From positions 22,477,901 to 22,541,900 of the forward strand of contig OZ038527.1 in assembly GCA_964036665.1 (NCBI GenBank): a stretch of 64,000 bases of DNA, written 5' to 3'. The translations under genes were made by a program, and so were the position numbers. Under the pieces are notes generated by a model. It saw only the letters and a list, made by a program, of their open reading frames with translations, did no database searches and had not been told where the DNA came from. Origin of the DNA: Gordius sp. MW1. Taxonomy: Eukaryota > Nematomorpha > Gordioida > Gordea > Gordiidae. Positions 27,078-38,956 of the stretch are shown one piece after another; position 1 is the stretch's first letter; every line of letters begins with the position of its first letter.

Positions 27078-27226
27078 CATGGGCGTATTGGGATTAGAGG
27101 GGGGCAATAATGGATTAGGGAGGGGCAAAATAATCATATATTGAAATTTTAGCCTTTCAACAAATTTTTGGATTTAAGAGGAGCAGCCGCCCCTCCCTGC
27201 CCCCCCCCTTGGCTACGCCCATCATG
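27078..27226. mobile_element. hAT MITE of the G-tract family
   Basis: The start is CATGGGCGTATTGGG and the end is GGCTACGCCCATCATG. The flanks ACGCATAT (27070-27077) and ACGCATTT (27227-27234) agree at seven of eight. Confidence 0.78.
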
Positions 27227-27336
27227 ACGCATTTGCCTCTTTATCAATATAAAATTATTGAGATGGAGTATTTGTGGTGATTAATGACTTCTCGCTTACA
27301 CGCGGCAAAATTTATGTTAACTTTGATAAATTAGAA

Positions 27337-27494
27337 CATGGGCGTACCCATGTCTAACTTAACGGGGATGGAAGTGGGAAATAATCTTTTGAATTTTTTT
27401 TAACCTTAACTCCTCTAATTAATCTAAAAGAATATTCAAAGAAAAAGGGGGGGGGGGGCAGTGCCCCTGCACCCTTATCCTGGCTGTGCCCTTG
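27337..27494. mobile_element. hAT MITE of the G-tract family, worn
   Basis: It starts CATGGGCGTACCC and ends around CTGGCTGTGCCCTTG, with a G run before 27460. No convincing target duplication remains. Confidence 0.6.
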
Positions 27495-27499
27495 CTAAC

Positions 27500-29015
27500 T
27501 AACTTTTAGTAAATGGCGTAAGGTTGACATAACAAGGCCGACCTTTTATCCTAGCATCATTTTCATATAAATCAAAGATGGAGGGATATGTTACTTGGGT
27601 ATATAAACAGCTGGGTAAATAGGGCGGACTATAAAAAGTTATAATAAGTCACTAAGCAAATGAAAAATATATTTTATTATGCATATGGCTTTGAATTTTG
27701 ATTTAACAAGTTAATAAACAGTACTTATATGAAAATTTTATGGCCTGGTAAGATTTTTTACATAATAAAAAATAAAAATTCATACTGAGCGACATCGCAG
27801 TTAATAATTTACCTTATAATTTAATGCCTAACACATAAAAAAGTACGTATTTTTATTAATTTGTCCTTTGTTTATAATCAAACTTAATATTTTGAGATAT
27901 ACAAATATCAAAAAAATTATTTTGCATAAGTACAAAAAAACTTGAGATGGAATTCAAACTTAAGTGCCAATTGTTAGCCCAAGGCCTTCTCATTGACGCA
28001 TTACATATAACCAAAATATAAACGACATGCCTCTGGGCAATTTTTAGAGCATTAGATAAATATGCGAATTTAGTATAAGGATATGTAAATGCTTTCTTGT
28101 AACGTAACTTTTAACCTGTTTTCCACTTTTTTAGATTTGTGTTGTGAAAATTAATTAATTAAAAATTGTTAAAAATTCAATGTCTCAAATATTAAAAAAA
28201 TTGACCAAACAATATACATTGGCTTTATGAGATTAAAGGAATAAAATATGTGGATGGGTAAAAAAAATAATTTAATAAAAGAAAAATCACATATTAACTT
28301 AATAAAATGAAGGACAAAGCTTATTATCAAAATTCATTTATTGCTTTTAAAAATGTACACTTTATATAACATTTAAAGATTTGCTTTGTTATTTAATGCA
28401 TCCAAAATAATATAGAACAATGAACATTAATTTAATTATTAAACTCTTCATATGGTACATTTTGACCACTACTCTGTTGATCTAGTTTCTGACTAGAAAC
28501 ATAGATGTGTAATAAAGTAGTCTATAACAAAAGTTTTAAAAAAAATATTTTAAATATTAAATAATACAAAGAATTATAACATCAAGTGACTAACAGTTTG
28601 TCTAAGCATGAGTTGGGATCAGTAGAAAAATATGAAGTAAAATAGAGTATTAATATATTTTGGAAGTTGAAATAATAAATTCGTTTATTGATTCATCCAA
28701 TTAAATTTTGTCTTAGATTTTAATAAAACTATATCCTAGAATGTATGTCAGAAAATATATGTTTTAATAGATTTGAACAAGGTTATAAAAGAATTACATT
28801 CAACATTAAAAATTACATTCAACATTCAATGTTTTAAAGATATATCAAAAGATATACAATTTTTTGATGGCATTATTTTAAGATAATAAAAACAAATCAT
28901 TTTAGAAATTGTGCTGCAATCTATTAATAAATAATATTCAATTTTACATTTCTAAGGCGAATTGAAATCCAAACTGTGATGAAACTTTTAAGGAGCCTTT
29001 GATCGAAAAAAATAA
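27500..29015. other. 1.5 kb AT-rich stretch, nothing recognised
   Basis: No coding frame, RNA gene or element ends were seen. Confidence 0.45.
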
Positions 29016-29023
29016 CCTATAAT

Positions 29024-29446
29024 CAAAGACTAGATAGACTGCTCATCAACGCACAAAATGTGTACCCTTGAAACATGGTAAAGTGGTGATCATATAGAAA
29101 TTAGTAATTTTCGCAAATTATATAATCTTAAAAAGGTAAATAAAAAAATGTTAAATTGGGTATATATCTAAAACATCATTTTAAAATAAATATCATTTAC
29201 ACAATACATAAAAATTAAAAACTGCGATTACAGTTTGTTTAATTATAAAGCGCCATCAATATTTTGTATAATTTTAATTTATTGACGTTCGTTTTAATTT
29301 ATAAACTAGTGAGGCACGTAAATTGACTGTTATAGGGCAAAATTACACGGTAAAAATACACCAGTTGCACTCTTCAAAATGGAGAAAAATTTGACACACA
29401 ATTAACCATATGCAACATATGGCATGAGCAGTCTATCTAGTCTATG
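29024..29446. mobile_element. hAT-like TIR element, 423 bp
   Basis: The ends are CAAAGACTAGATAGACTGCT and AGCAGTCTATCTAGTCTATG, with CCTATAAT duplicated exactly at 29016-29023 and 29447-29454. It is related to the interrupted copy at 14071-14738. Confidence 0.87.
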
Positions 29447-29499
29447 CCTATAATATTGGCTTATAGCTATTATATAACATTTAACCAATAATATTATAG

Positions 29500-30862
29500 T
29501 CAAATTTAATATATGTTGCATCCATTACTTTTTAATTGATTGCTCGCGGCATATTACTTAAGTCTACTTCGAAACTTAATCTCATTTACATTACCTTACT
29601 ACTTCGCGATGTTAATTGATCTATCACGCGGATTCACCACTAAATCTTAATTGATCAAATGTATTTAAATTCATTCGCATTAATATAGACGTGTAAAACA
29701 CTTCTTTACTACTTACTTATCTCGCAAACGTTTGACTTTTATTGGATATATAATAAAGTATTTATTAATTTATAATTTGGTATGTACTTCCCGATATTGG
29801 TGACCCAACCTTGTTATACGCACCCTTCTACCCAACCCTTCTTATACGCAACTTTGTAAATGGATACCAACCAATTTGATGACGCCCAAATTAAATCGGA
29901 AAGCGCTATGTTTTTTAAATTACCCCCCTTTAATGGTAAAAATCCCCGCCCATGGTTTGTCCGAATAGAGGCCCTTTTCATGATACGCCGAATAACATCT
30001 GATTCTAGCAAACTTGAATACGTGATTGAAAGCCTCATACAAGAAGTCACAATCGAAATCCAAGATTATTTGGAAAATCTACCGTTTGAGGCTACGTACA
30101 CCACCATCCGGACAGCTATCATCGACCGCACGACAAAGTCGGACTCAGCACGGTTCCACGACTTACTCTCCAATGTGCAATTGGGTGTCCGTACACTAAC
30201 ACAACTCTATAGACACATAACTACCCTCCTGGGTACCGCCAAAATGGATGACGTCATCTTAAAACAATTGTGGTTGGAAAAGCTTAACAACAACATGGCC
30301 AGCATCTTGGCAATTTGTGCAAGCGATCAATCTTTAGTCAAGCTGGCTGAAACAGCTGATAAAGTGGCGGAAACATACCATAAGCCTCAAATATCCAACG
30401 TCGCCCCTGCCACACACATCTCACACGATGATATCGAGACGCTCAGAGACATGGTCAATAAACTGAGCGTGAGCATCGACACATTGCGGCATGAGGTCAG
30501 TTAACAAAATCGCTTTACGTCGAGAAGTAGGTCTACATCAAGGCGATTTCGATCCCCTTTTCAACCCCGCGCAGACGTTCCCGAAGATTGGTTTTGGTAT
30601 CCAAAGATATAAAGAAAAGGCCACTAAATGCCGACAGCCTTGCAATTATACCCCGCTTTCCTCGTCAAACCCTAGGCCTGCCAGAATCCGCGACACCTGG
30701 TTCAGGCCATAACACCAGCCGCTTATTTTTTATTTACGATAGATCAACCAAATTTCGTTTTTTAATAGATACCGGCGCGGAATATAGTATCATACCACCC
30801 CCACGTAACCACCGTCTCACCCCCTCACACATCCTCTTCCAAGCGGCAAATAACAGTGGAAA
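29500..30862 (+). mobile_element. Ty3/Gypsy-type LTR retrotransposon fossil A, 5' part
   Basis: It holds an LTR-like AT-rich block, a primer-site-like TGGTGACCC near 29800, a gag-like region (29860-30504) and the beginning of a protease region. It stops where the LTR of fossil B begins, so B appears to have inserted into it. It is broken, with everything downstream missing. It is the most isolated and probably the oldest of the three. Confidence 0.8.
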
Positions 30863-31025
30863 TGTATGGTACCACCCCTATATGCTTTATTTTACTATTT
30901 TGAATATACGATTTTATCGTCTGCGCATATTTATCTTCTGCGTATAAATTTATCGTCTGCGTATATTTATCTTCTCCGAAATTTATCGTCTGCCTATATT
31001 AATCATCTGCGTTTAATATTTATCC

Positions 31026-31175
31026 GTTTCTGTTCAAACTAAAAGCTGTTCATTTCATAAGCTAATATAAAATGCTTGATGTCTTGTGGGGTCAGGGTTG
31101 TTAGGGCAAGGGTTAGGGTTCTCAATTAGATTTGCTTGGCTTTTGAAATGATCAGCTTTTAGTTTGAATAAGAAT
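31026..31175. mobile_element. Small TIR element inside the LTR of fossil B
   Basis: TTCAAACTAAAAGCTG and its complement CAGCTTTTAGTTTGAA bound the insert, which interrupts a run of LTR words such as TTATCGTCTGCG. The core has AAGGGTTAGGGTTC (31108-31121). A possible 9-bp flank ATATTTATC is ambiguous because that word recurs in the LTR. Confidence 0.65.
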
Positions 31176-32103
31176 CATATTTATCTTCTGCGGAATTTAT
31201 CATATGCGTATATTAATCTTCTGCGTTTAATATTTATCTTCTGCGAAATATTTTATCGTTTGCTAACTTCTACTCGTGATTAAAAAACAAATTAATTCGG
31301 TTTTTATTCGTGTCCAATTTCACTAAACATTCCATTTTTTTGATTAAATAAAATATGTTGTTGCCTTAATTTATTCCCTGGTTTAATACAATAGTATACT
31401 AGTATTTTAAGGGAAAAGCGGCTAGTGGTGGGAAAAACCTTAGGTGGGGCGGACCTTAAATTCGCCCAAGGTCAGGGTTTAGGTAAGGTTATTTTAAAAC
31501 CTCAGGTTCTAAAACAACCTAACCTAAAACCTTTTAGGTTTAGCCTGGGTTTTCATCCACCTAAGGTTTCCCCAAGATCCCAAACTAAAATTTTGGGTTA
31601 GATCCAAACTCTAGCCCAAAACCCTGACTTAAGGTTGGGTCAGGTCACGTGAGGTTTCCATATATAAGGTATAGTTTTTATATCCTAATATTTTGACTGA
31701 AGTACAGTCACTAAGGAATTTTTTAAAATAAATTATTAATTATCATTTGTTTAGATTTAAAAAAGAAATTAAAAAAATATAGTATCCTAATATCAATATA
31801 TAAAATAATAATATCAAATCAATACTCGACTATATTATGATAATGAATGTAAATGTATTATTTAGTTATCCCCATCTGTAAACGATTTTAATTTAGATGA
31901 ACACATTATCTCCCTTACGCATTGCCATCTATATAAAAGTTACTGTGTGTGGTAGTAGCACAGCACCATATAACTCCCCCCCCCTTTCTCTTTCCCTTCT
32001 CACACAACCCAGCTTATAATGAGAGCATGGGGATACGGTTGCTCCATAATATTCACACCCAAATAGTAAGGCTAGTCGCCTCGCTCCAACCCTGCTCTAC
32101 TCC

Positions 32104-33317
32104 GGTGTAATGATCTGAAACGTCGACATTTAAAAAACGACGACGCTCAGTTGAACATTCCTATTGGTTAATTTGGCATAATAACGAGTTATATGCCATA
32201 TCACGTGATCTTCCTAAAAGCTCAATAGGTTAGTTTTGGCACAAAAACATGTATTTTTTTTAAAGACACTAAAATGACGACACAAGACTTTCAAAATATT
32301 TCAAGGAATTACTATGCATAATTATCTAAATTATAAATTAAAATTTAGAGAATCACTAACAAACTATCAATTTAGCCATTTAAGTATATTATCAAATCTT
32401 TTTTTCACATGTATTTTATAAATTTAGGTTAGATCAAGAAAATTATGAATATCAGTTTAGTCAAGCTCAAGCATTTGTATTTTCATCTCTAGTTTTGTAT
32501 AAAAATGCACATAATCATTTGAAGCTTATTAAAAAATCTTTTACTTTATTAGTCTAAGTTATAAACTTTACCTTAGTTTTAAGCTTATAGACAATAAAAA
32601 TAATTAATAGGATAGGCTTATAAACATAGATTAGTTATAATGATCATTGGCTCAAGCTCAATGTATTCAAGTACTAACTCAGCTATTCCTTAGGTTATTA
32701 TAAATGTACCAAATACAATATTGAGTTTATCATTTAGCTTTACCAAAATTACAATTAAAAGGATAGGCTTATAAACATAGATCAGATATAATGATCATTA
32801 GCTCCTCAACAGATATCCCTTAGGTTATTATAAATGTACCAAATACAATATTGAGTTCATCAATTAGCTTTACCAAAATTAAAAGGATAGGCTTATAAAC
32901 ATAGATCAGATATAATGATCATTAGCTAATGTATTTAAATACTCACTCAAATTTCCCTTAGGTTATTAAATGTACCAAATACAATATTGACTTTATAAAT
33001 TATATCAGCCATTTAAAAGGAATTATAAACATAGATCAATGATCATCAGCTCAAGCTCAAAAACACATATCAAAAGAAGTAAATGCAGAATGCTAAATAT
33101 AAAAAATTTTAATTACAAATATGATAAATTTTAATTAATCTTGTAAACCATGGTTGAATTATAATCAATATTTTTTGTGAATTTTATAGGGTAGTAACTA
33201 AAAACATCTGTTGATTGACGTTTGTCTTAGCCCATAGAACTTTAATTTCAAATTTTAAGAAAAATTTTTGATTGGCATGTCGGTTTTTTTGAGCGTCGTG
33301 GAAATGGATATTACACC
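32104..33317. mobile_element. 1.2-kb TIR element nested in the foldback's left arm
   Basis: It starts GGTGTAATGATC and ends GATATTACACC, with subterminal inverted words (CGACGACGCTCA and TGAGCGTCGT). Comparison with the uninterrupted right arm (CTAATCCGGGC on the complementary strand) fixes the insertion point. The duplication is either CG only or absent. The superfamily is unknown. Confidence 0.8.
32607..33062. repeat. Tandem repeat within the nested element, 3.3 copies
   Basis: Units of roughly 120-150 bp share GATAGGCTTATAAACATAGA, TTAGGTTATTA and TGTACCAAATACAATATTGA. They start near 32607, 32761 and 32883, with a short partial at 33016. Confidence 0.85.
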
Positions 33318-36300
33318 GGGCCATCCCTGTTCCAACCCCACATCACCTAAATGTTATTTTGTATGGGAGGCGATGCGCTACTATGCTATGACGCATATGC
33401 ATAAGTTAAGAGAGGGAGGGAGGGGTAGGGGATAGTGCGTTATTGCTGCTACAAGCTATGCATATGCTATGCGTATGCAGTAGTTAAGAGAAAGAGGAAG
33501 GTGTTAATAAATATGGTGCGTGCTGTGCAAATAAATTAAAATAAAGATGAATGAAATCAACTAGGGCCTGGGATATAATGAGAATGACAAAGAAGAGATC
33601 CCGGCTGGCTAGTAGAATTCTGAGATATTGTCACTAAATTATTGGAAAATTAATCTCTTAAACCTATATATCTTTTGCGATTTTACTTATATATCTATAC
33701 AAATGTTAATATGAATAAACATTACATGGCGTTTAGATGAATTTGCTGATTTAGATTTTACCTGGAGATTTTTCCTAAAATTTAAAGCAACAAAATCACT
33801 ATTATCATCAAAAAAGACATTTATAAGTTCTTAGCGAAATAATTATAAAGCCGTAACCCATTAGATGCACAATTACAAATAAATCGGCTGATGATAAAAA
33901 ATTTGATTTTTACATAAAAATTGCTTTGTCTTATTTAATATCAGTTATTTTTTAAGCTTTAACAATATATTGTCGTCATTAAGTTGTCTCTTTTTTAGAC
34001 TTTGAATTTAAAAAATAAAAATGTCAATATTTGCGAAAATCTCAGACTAAGAAGTAGTAAATTTGATTACAGAAAAATAAAAAAATATTTTTGAAAAGTG
34101 AATTTTAAAGCCTTTTTTAAACAATACCACTATAATTCAAAGTTTTAACAAATTTTATATTTTGCCCCCCCCCCCCTAATTGAACTGAAAACATTTATTT
34201 TTTTTCAACTTTACGCATCCATTTATACTAATAGAGGTGTAACACCATCGTTAAAAATTATCGGTGCACACAGCCTGCACAGCACGCACCATATTTATTA
34301 ACAATAACTATCCCCTACCCCTTCCTTACTCTCTTAACTACTGCATATGCGTCATAGCATAGTAGCGCATCGCCTCCTATATAAAATAGTATTTAGGTGA
34401 TGTGGGGTTGGAGCGGGGTTTGGAACAGGGATTGCCCGGATTAGAGCAGCGTTGGAGCAAGGCGACTAGCCTTACTATTTGTGCGTGAATAATATGGATC
34501 AAGGGTATCCCCATGCTCTCATTATAAGCTGGGTTGTGTGATAAGGGAAAAAGAAGGGGGGGGGGGAGTTATATGGTGCTGTGCTACTACTACACACACA
34601 GTAACTTATATATAAAGGGCAATGCGTAAGGGATATAATTTGTTGATCTAAATTAAAATCGTTTACAGATGGTGATAACCTAAATAATAATCGTTTACAG
34701 ATGGGGATAACCTAAATAATACTTTAACATTCATTATTACAATATAGTCGAGTATTGAATTATTGTTTTATATATTGATATTAGGATACTATATTTTTTA
34801 ATTTCTTTTTTAAATCTAAACAAATGATAGGTAATAATTTATTTAAAAAAATTGCTTAGTGACTGTAATTCAGTCAAAATATTAGGATATAAAAACTATA
34901 CCTTATGTATGAAAACCCCAGGGTGACCTGACCCAACCTTAAGTCACGGTTTTGCATTTCGTTCCGACCTAAGGTTGTGGGCTAGAGTTTGAATCCAGCC
35001 CAAAATTTTAGTTTGGGATCTTGGAGAACCCTTAGGTGTATGCAAAACCCAGGCTAAACCTAAAACCTCAGGCTTGGGTTTATAAAACCCCGGGTTTTCC
35101 CATCACTAAAAGCGGCCGCAACATAAATGGTGACCCCGTATCCGTAAATGGGATCTAAGCTAGTGGATGAAGATTCAATTGGGGAAAATACGTTATACTT
35201 CAAACTCCCCATCTTTAACACGTTAAACCCAAGAATTTGGTTCATTCAAATCTAATCTCTTTTTAAAATTCATAAAATTAAAAATGAGTTTCCTAAATTA
35301 GGTTATCTCATCGAAAACCTTCCACAAGAGGTAACGGTAGAAATTCAAGACCTATTAAAAAACATACCTACCGTCCGTTTTCAAAACTGAAGGCAGCTAT
35401 TATCGAACGCACATCCCGAAGCGATATGCAGCACTTGCATGAACTACTTACAAATGTGGAACTCGGAGACCGATCACCATCCCAAATACTAAGTTATATG
35501 AGAACTTTGCTAGGAGCTCATTCAATGGACGACACCATCCTTAAACAACTATGGATGGACAAATTACCAGCAACAATGACCGGAATACTAGCGATTTTCG
35601 CCACAGATCAATCCCCTACAGAATTGGCGGAAACCGCTGATAAAATAGCGACGACCTATCATGTAAGCCCGATAATTAATTCTCTAAATATAGGTCAAAA
35701 TAAAGAGTTCGAAGAACTAAAAGAGCTGGTTAAAAAGCTAAATGTCTCAGTGGATAATTTAAATTTGGATTTACAAAAAGTACGATCACGATCCTTTTCA
35801 AGACATAGGTGATAGGTCTAACTCCAGACATACACTACCAACAAGGACAAACGAGCCTAACCTATGCTGGTATCACAAACGATTCCAAGACAAGGCCACC
35901 AAATGTATAGAACCTTGTACTTTCAACCAAAGAGATTCAAACTAATAGGCCGGCCAGCAAGAGCGACATCTGGCACCGGCCTTAAAAAAACTAGTCGCTT
36001 ATTCTACATATATGATAATTCTTCAACTTGGAATTTTTTAATCGACACAGGCGCGGAAAACAGCCTGATCCCGGCAACCACGCGAACGACTCAATAGGTC
36101 CAAAATACAGCAAGCTGCCAATTCAAGCGCCATCAATACTTTTGGGCGAAAATCGTTAACCTTAGATCTAGGCCTTAAAAGGCCATATCAATATTTACAA
36201 TAGCTGACGTCAAATTCCCAATATTAGGAGCTGATTTTTTAAGTAAATATAATTTTATATTAATATTACAAAGAAACAACTGATCAAAACACAAATTTTT

Positions 36301-38956
36301 CCGGTAAAACAAATTGCAGTAAACTCACAATTGGCCTTAGTAAATCCTCCGGAATTTAATTGGTTATTAAAAGAATTCCCCGCCGTTTTCAAACCTACAG
36401 TATATTCACCAACTACAAAACATAAAACCCAACACCATATAGAAACAAACGGGCCGCCAGTATTTTCCATACCCAGACGTTTGAATGCTGGAACACTGAA
36501 GATAGCTAAAGATGAATTCATGCACATGATGGATTTAGGCATCATCGGAACATCAAATAGCAGCTGGGCTTCACCCCTAAACATGGCACCAAAAAAGAAC
36601 AATAAAGAGTGGAGACCATGCGGAGAATATGGGGCTCTCAAAATCAAAACAGTTCCCGATCGCTACCCTCTACCTCATATACATGATTTTCATTTTCCCT
36701 GGCAAGTAAAAATATATTTACTAAATAGGATTATTTCGTGCTTATCACTAAATCCCAATGGCAACCGCCATGACAACCCCATTCGGTTTATTTGAATTCT
36801 TAAGCATGTCTTTTGGTTTAAGAAATGAGGCACAAACGTTTCAAAGATTTATTGACCACGTCCTCAGAGGATTGGAGCATACATTTGCCTATTTAGATGA
36901 CATATTAATCGCCAGTGCTTCACTAGAAGAACACAAAGTTCACGTCGAACAAGTATTACAACGACTATTCGATAATGGCATTAATGTCAGTTTGCAAAAA
37001 TGGGAAATTGAGTTCTTAAGACACAACATAACGTCTAAAGGGTTAAAACCTATACCCGATAAAACAGACACCATCGACAAATTTCCAACTTCAACTTCAA
37101 TGACGCAATTGCGAAGATTTGTGGGCATGATAAATTTTTACCGACGATTTATCCCTAAATATGCAGATCTCCTGAAACCTTAACCGATCACCTCGACGTT
37201 ACAAAAAGACCAATTGAGTTAACACAAGAAGCAAAAAATGCATTCATTCAGGCAAAACAAGCCCTGAAACAAATAACTAGTCTATCTCATTTAGACGAAA
37301 AGAGCAATTATCACTTGCTACCGATGCTTCCAATTACGCCGTAGGAGGAGTTCTACAACAACAAACATAAAGGTAATATTCTAACACTTGCCTTCTTTTT
37401 AAAGAAACTTTCACAAAACACGCTACAGCACCTTTAGCCGAGAACTTTTGGCCATTTACCTCACAATAAAGCATTACAGCCATGTTCTCGAAGGACGCAA
37501 TTTCACCGTATATACCGACCACAAACCCTTGACTTATGCGCTTAAGGCAAAGTCTGACAAATACTCTCCTAGAGAAATTCGCAGTTGAACTACATTTCAC
37601 AGATCACATCGGACATCCAATACATCCGAGGTAGCACAAACATTGTAGCTGATACCCTGTCCCGTACAGAAATCGGCACAATTCAACTCCATGCATCACA
37701 GTCATTACTGGAGCTCATAGCTACGAGACAGAAGGACAAAAGTTACACCAATGAGGAAACCAAGTCTCTAATATTGTAACAATTCCCAATACACGGATTA
37801 AAACAAAATATCATTTGTGATGTGTCCCAAACAACACCTTGACCTCTGGTAACCCCTACCCTACGACAAACCGTTTTCGACCGATATCATGGATTATCAC
37901 ATCCTGGTCTCCGTTCAACTCTTAAACTTATTTCGAAACGATTTGTCTGGCCTAAAATAAACCATGACGAAGGTGGGCTCAGCAATGCCATAAATGTCAG
38001 GTTTGCAAAGTTCATAAACATGTTGTTACTACTGAACAAAGATGTACGCGATTGGACAAAGCAATGTATTGCATGTCAAAAATGCAAGGTAAATAGACAT
38101 GTAATATCAACCCCAGGCACGTTCGCTGAACGAGACGCAAAGTTTAACCACGTAGATGTAGATCTCGTCAGACCCTTCCCACCTTCTAACGGCCACATTT
38201 ACATTTTTACTGCCGTTGATCGTTTCACCCGATGGCCGATTGCAATTCCCATTAATGACGCAACAGCCGAAACCGTTGCACGCACATTTTTGACACACTG
38301 GATAGCCAACTTTGGTGTTCCAAGCGACATTAACCACGGACCGGGGACCGCAATTCCAATCAACCCTTTTTAAACAATTATCTATTACTAGATCACCATA
38401 TCACTACGACAGCTTACCATCCACAAGCCAATGGGATGGTAGAGCGATTTCATTGACAGCTAAAAAGTTCAATCATGACAAAAGGTGACGTTACCCGTTG
38501 GTCCGACCTAATTCCCCTTGTACTCCTAGGGATTCGCAACACCGTCAAGGAAGACCTCGCCTGTTCAAGCGCTGAGCTGGTGTACGATACTTCTTTACGA
38601 CTCCCAGGAGATTTTTTAAAACAGTCGGATTGCGACATAAACGCCGCTGATTACATCCAACGCCTTCGACAGCAGTTCGATGATGTCCGATTTACACCTT
38701 CCAGACCATCAAATTTCCGAAAACTTATTTACATCCACCCATGTTTTATTAAGACTGACCGGCTACGCAAAGCCTTGGTTCCCCCCTATGAAGGACCTTT
38801 CAAAGTGATTGAAAAGCATATTAAATTTTTATAGACAACAATGGGAGGAAAGACACTGTCTCGATTGACCGATTAAAGCCAGCTTTCCTCGAGCCTAAGG
38901 TTGATAACCCGAATTCAGTTGCGCAAAATCACCCAAACCAAACAATCACTCACCGA

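Larger units (their letters stand above)
31423..35108. mobile_element. Giant hAT-type foldback element, 3.7 kb
   Basis: The termini are TAGTGGTGGGAAAAACC and GGGTTTTCCCATCACTA. AAAGCGGC is duplicated exactly (31415-31422, 35109-35116) and the LTR reads on across the site. The arms of about 0.85 kb (31423-33535, minus an insert, and about 34266-35108) are inverted copies. The central spacer (33536-34265) is AT-rich with no transposase. It is non-autonomous. Confidence 0.9.
30863..38956 (+). mobile_element. Ty3/Gypsy-type LTR retrotransposon fossil B
   Basis: The 5' LTR (from about 30865) is interrupted by a foldback DNA element and resumes at 35117. A primer-site-like TGGTGACCCCG follows, which suits the tRNA-Trp priming known for CsRn1-like elements. 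Then come gag (about 35160-35812), protease, reverse transcriptase (about 36330-37180), RNase H and integrase (about 37800-38840). No 3' LTR is seen, because the element abuts fossil C in reverse. It is broken in many places. Confidence 0.85.

Noticed and set aside
30908-31265. CRISPR-like array of TTATCGTCTGCG words
   Set aside because: The spacing is irregular with no unique spacers, the words lie inside an LTR, and the genome is eukaryotic.
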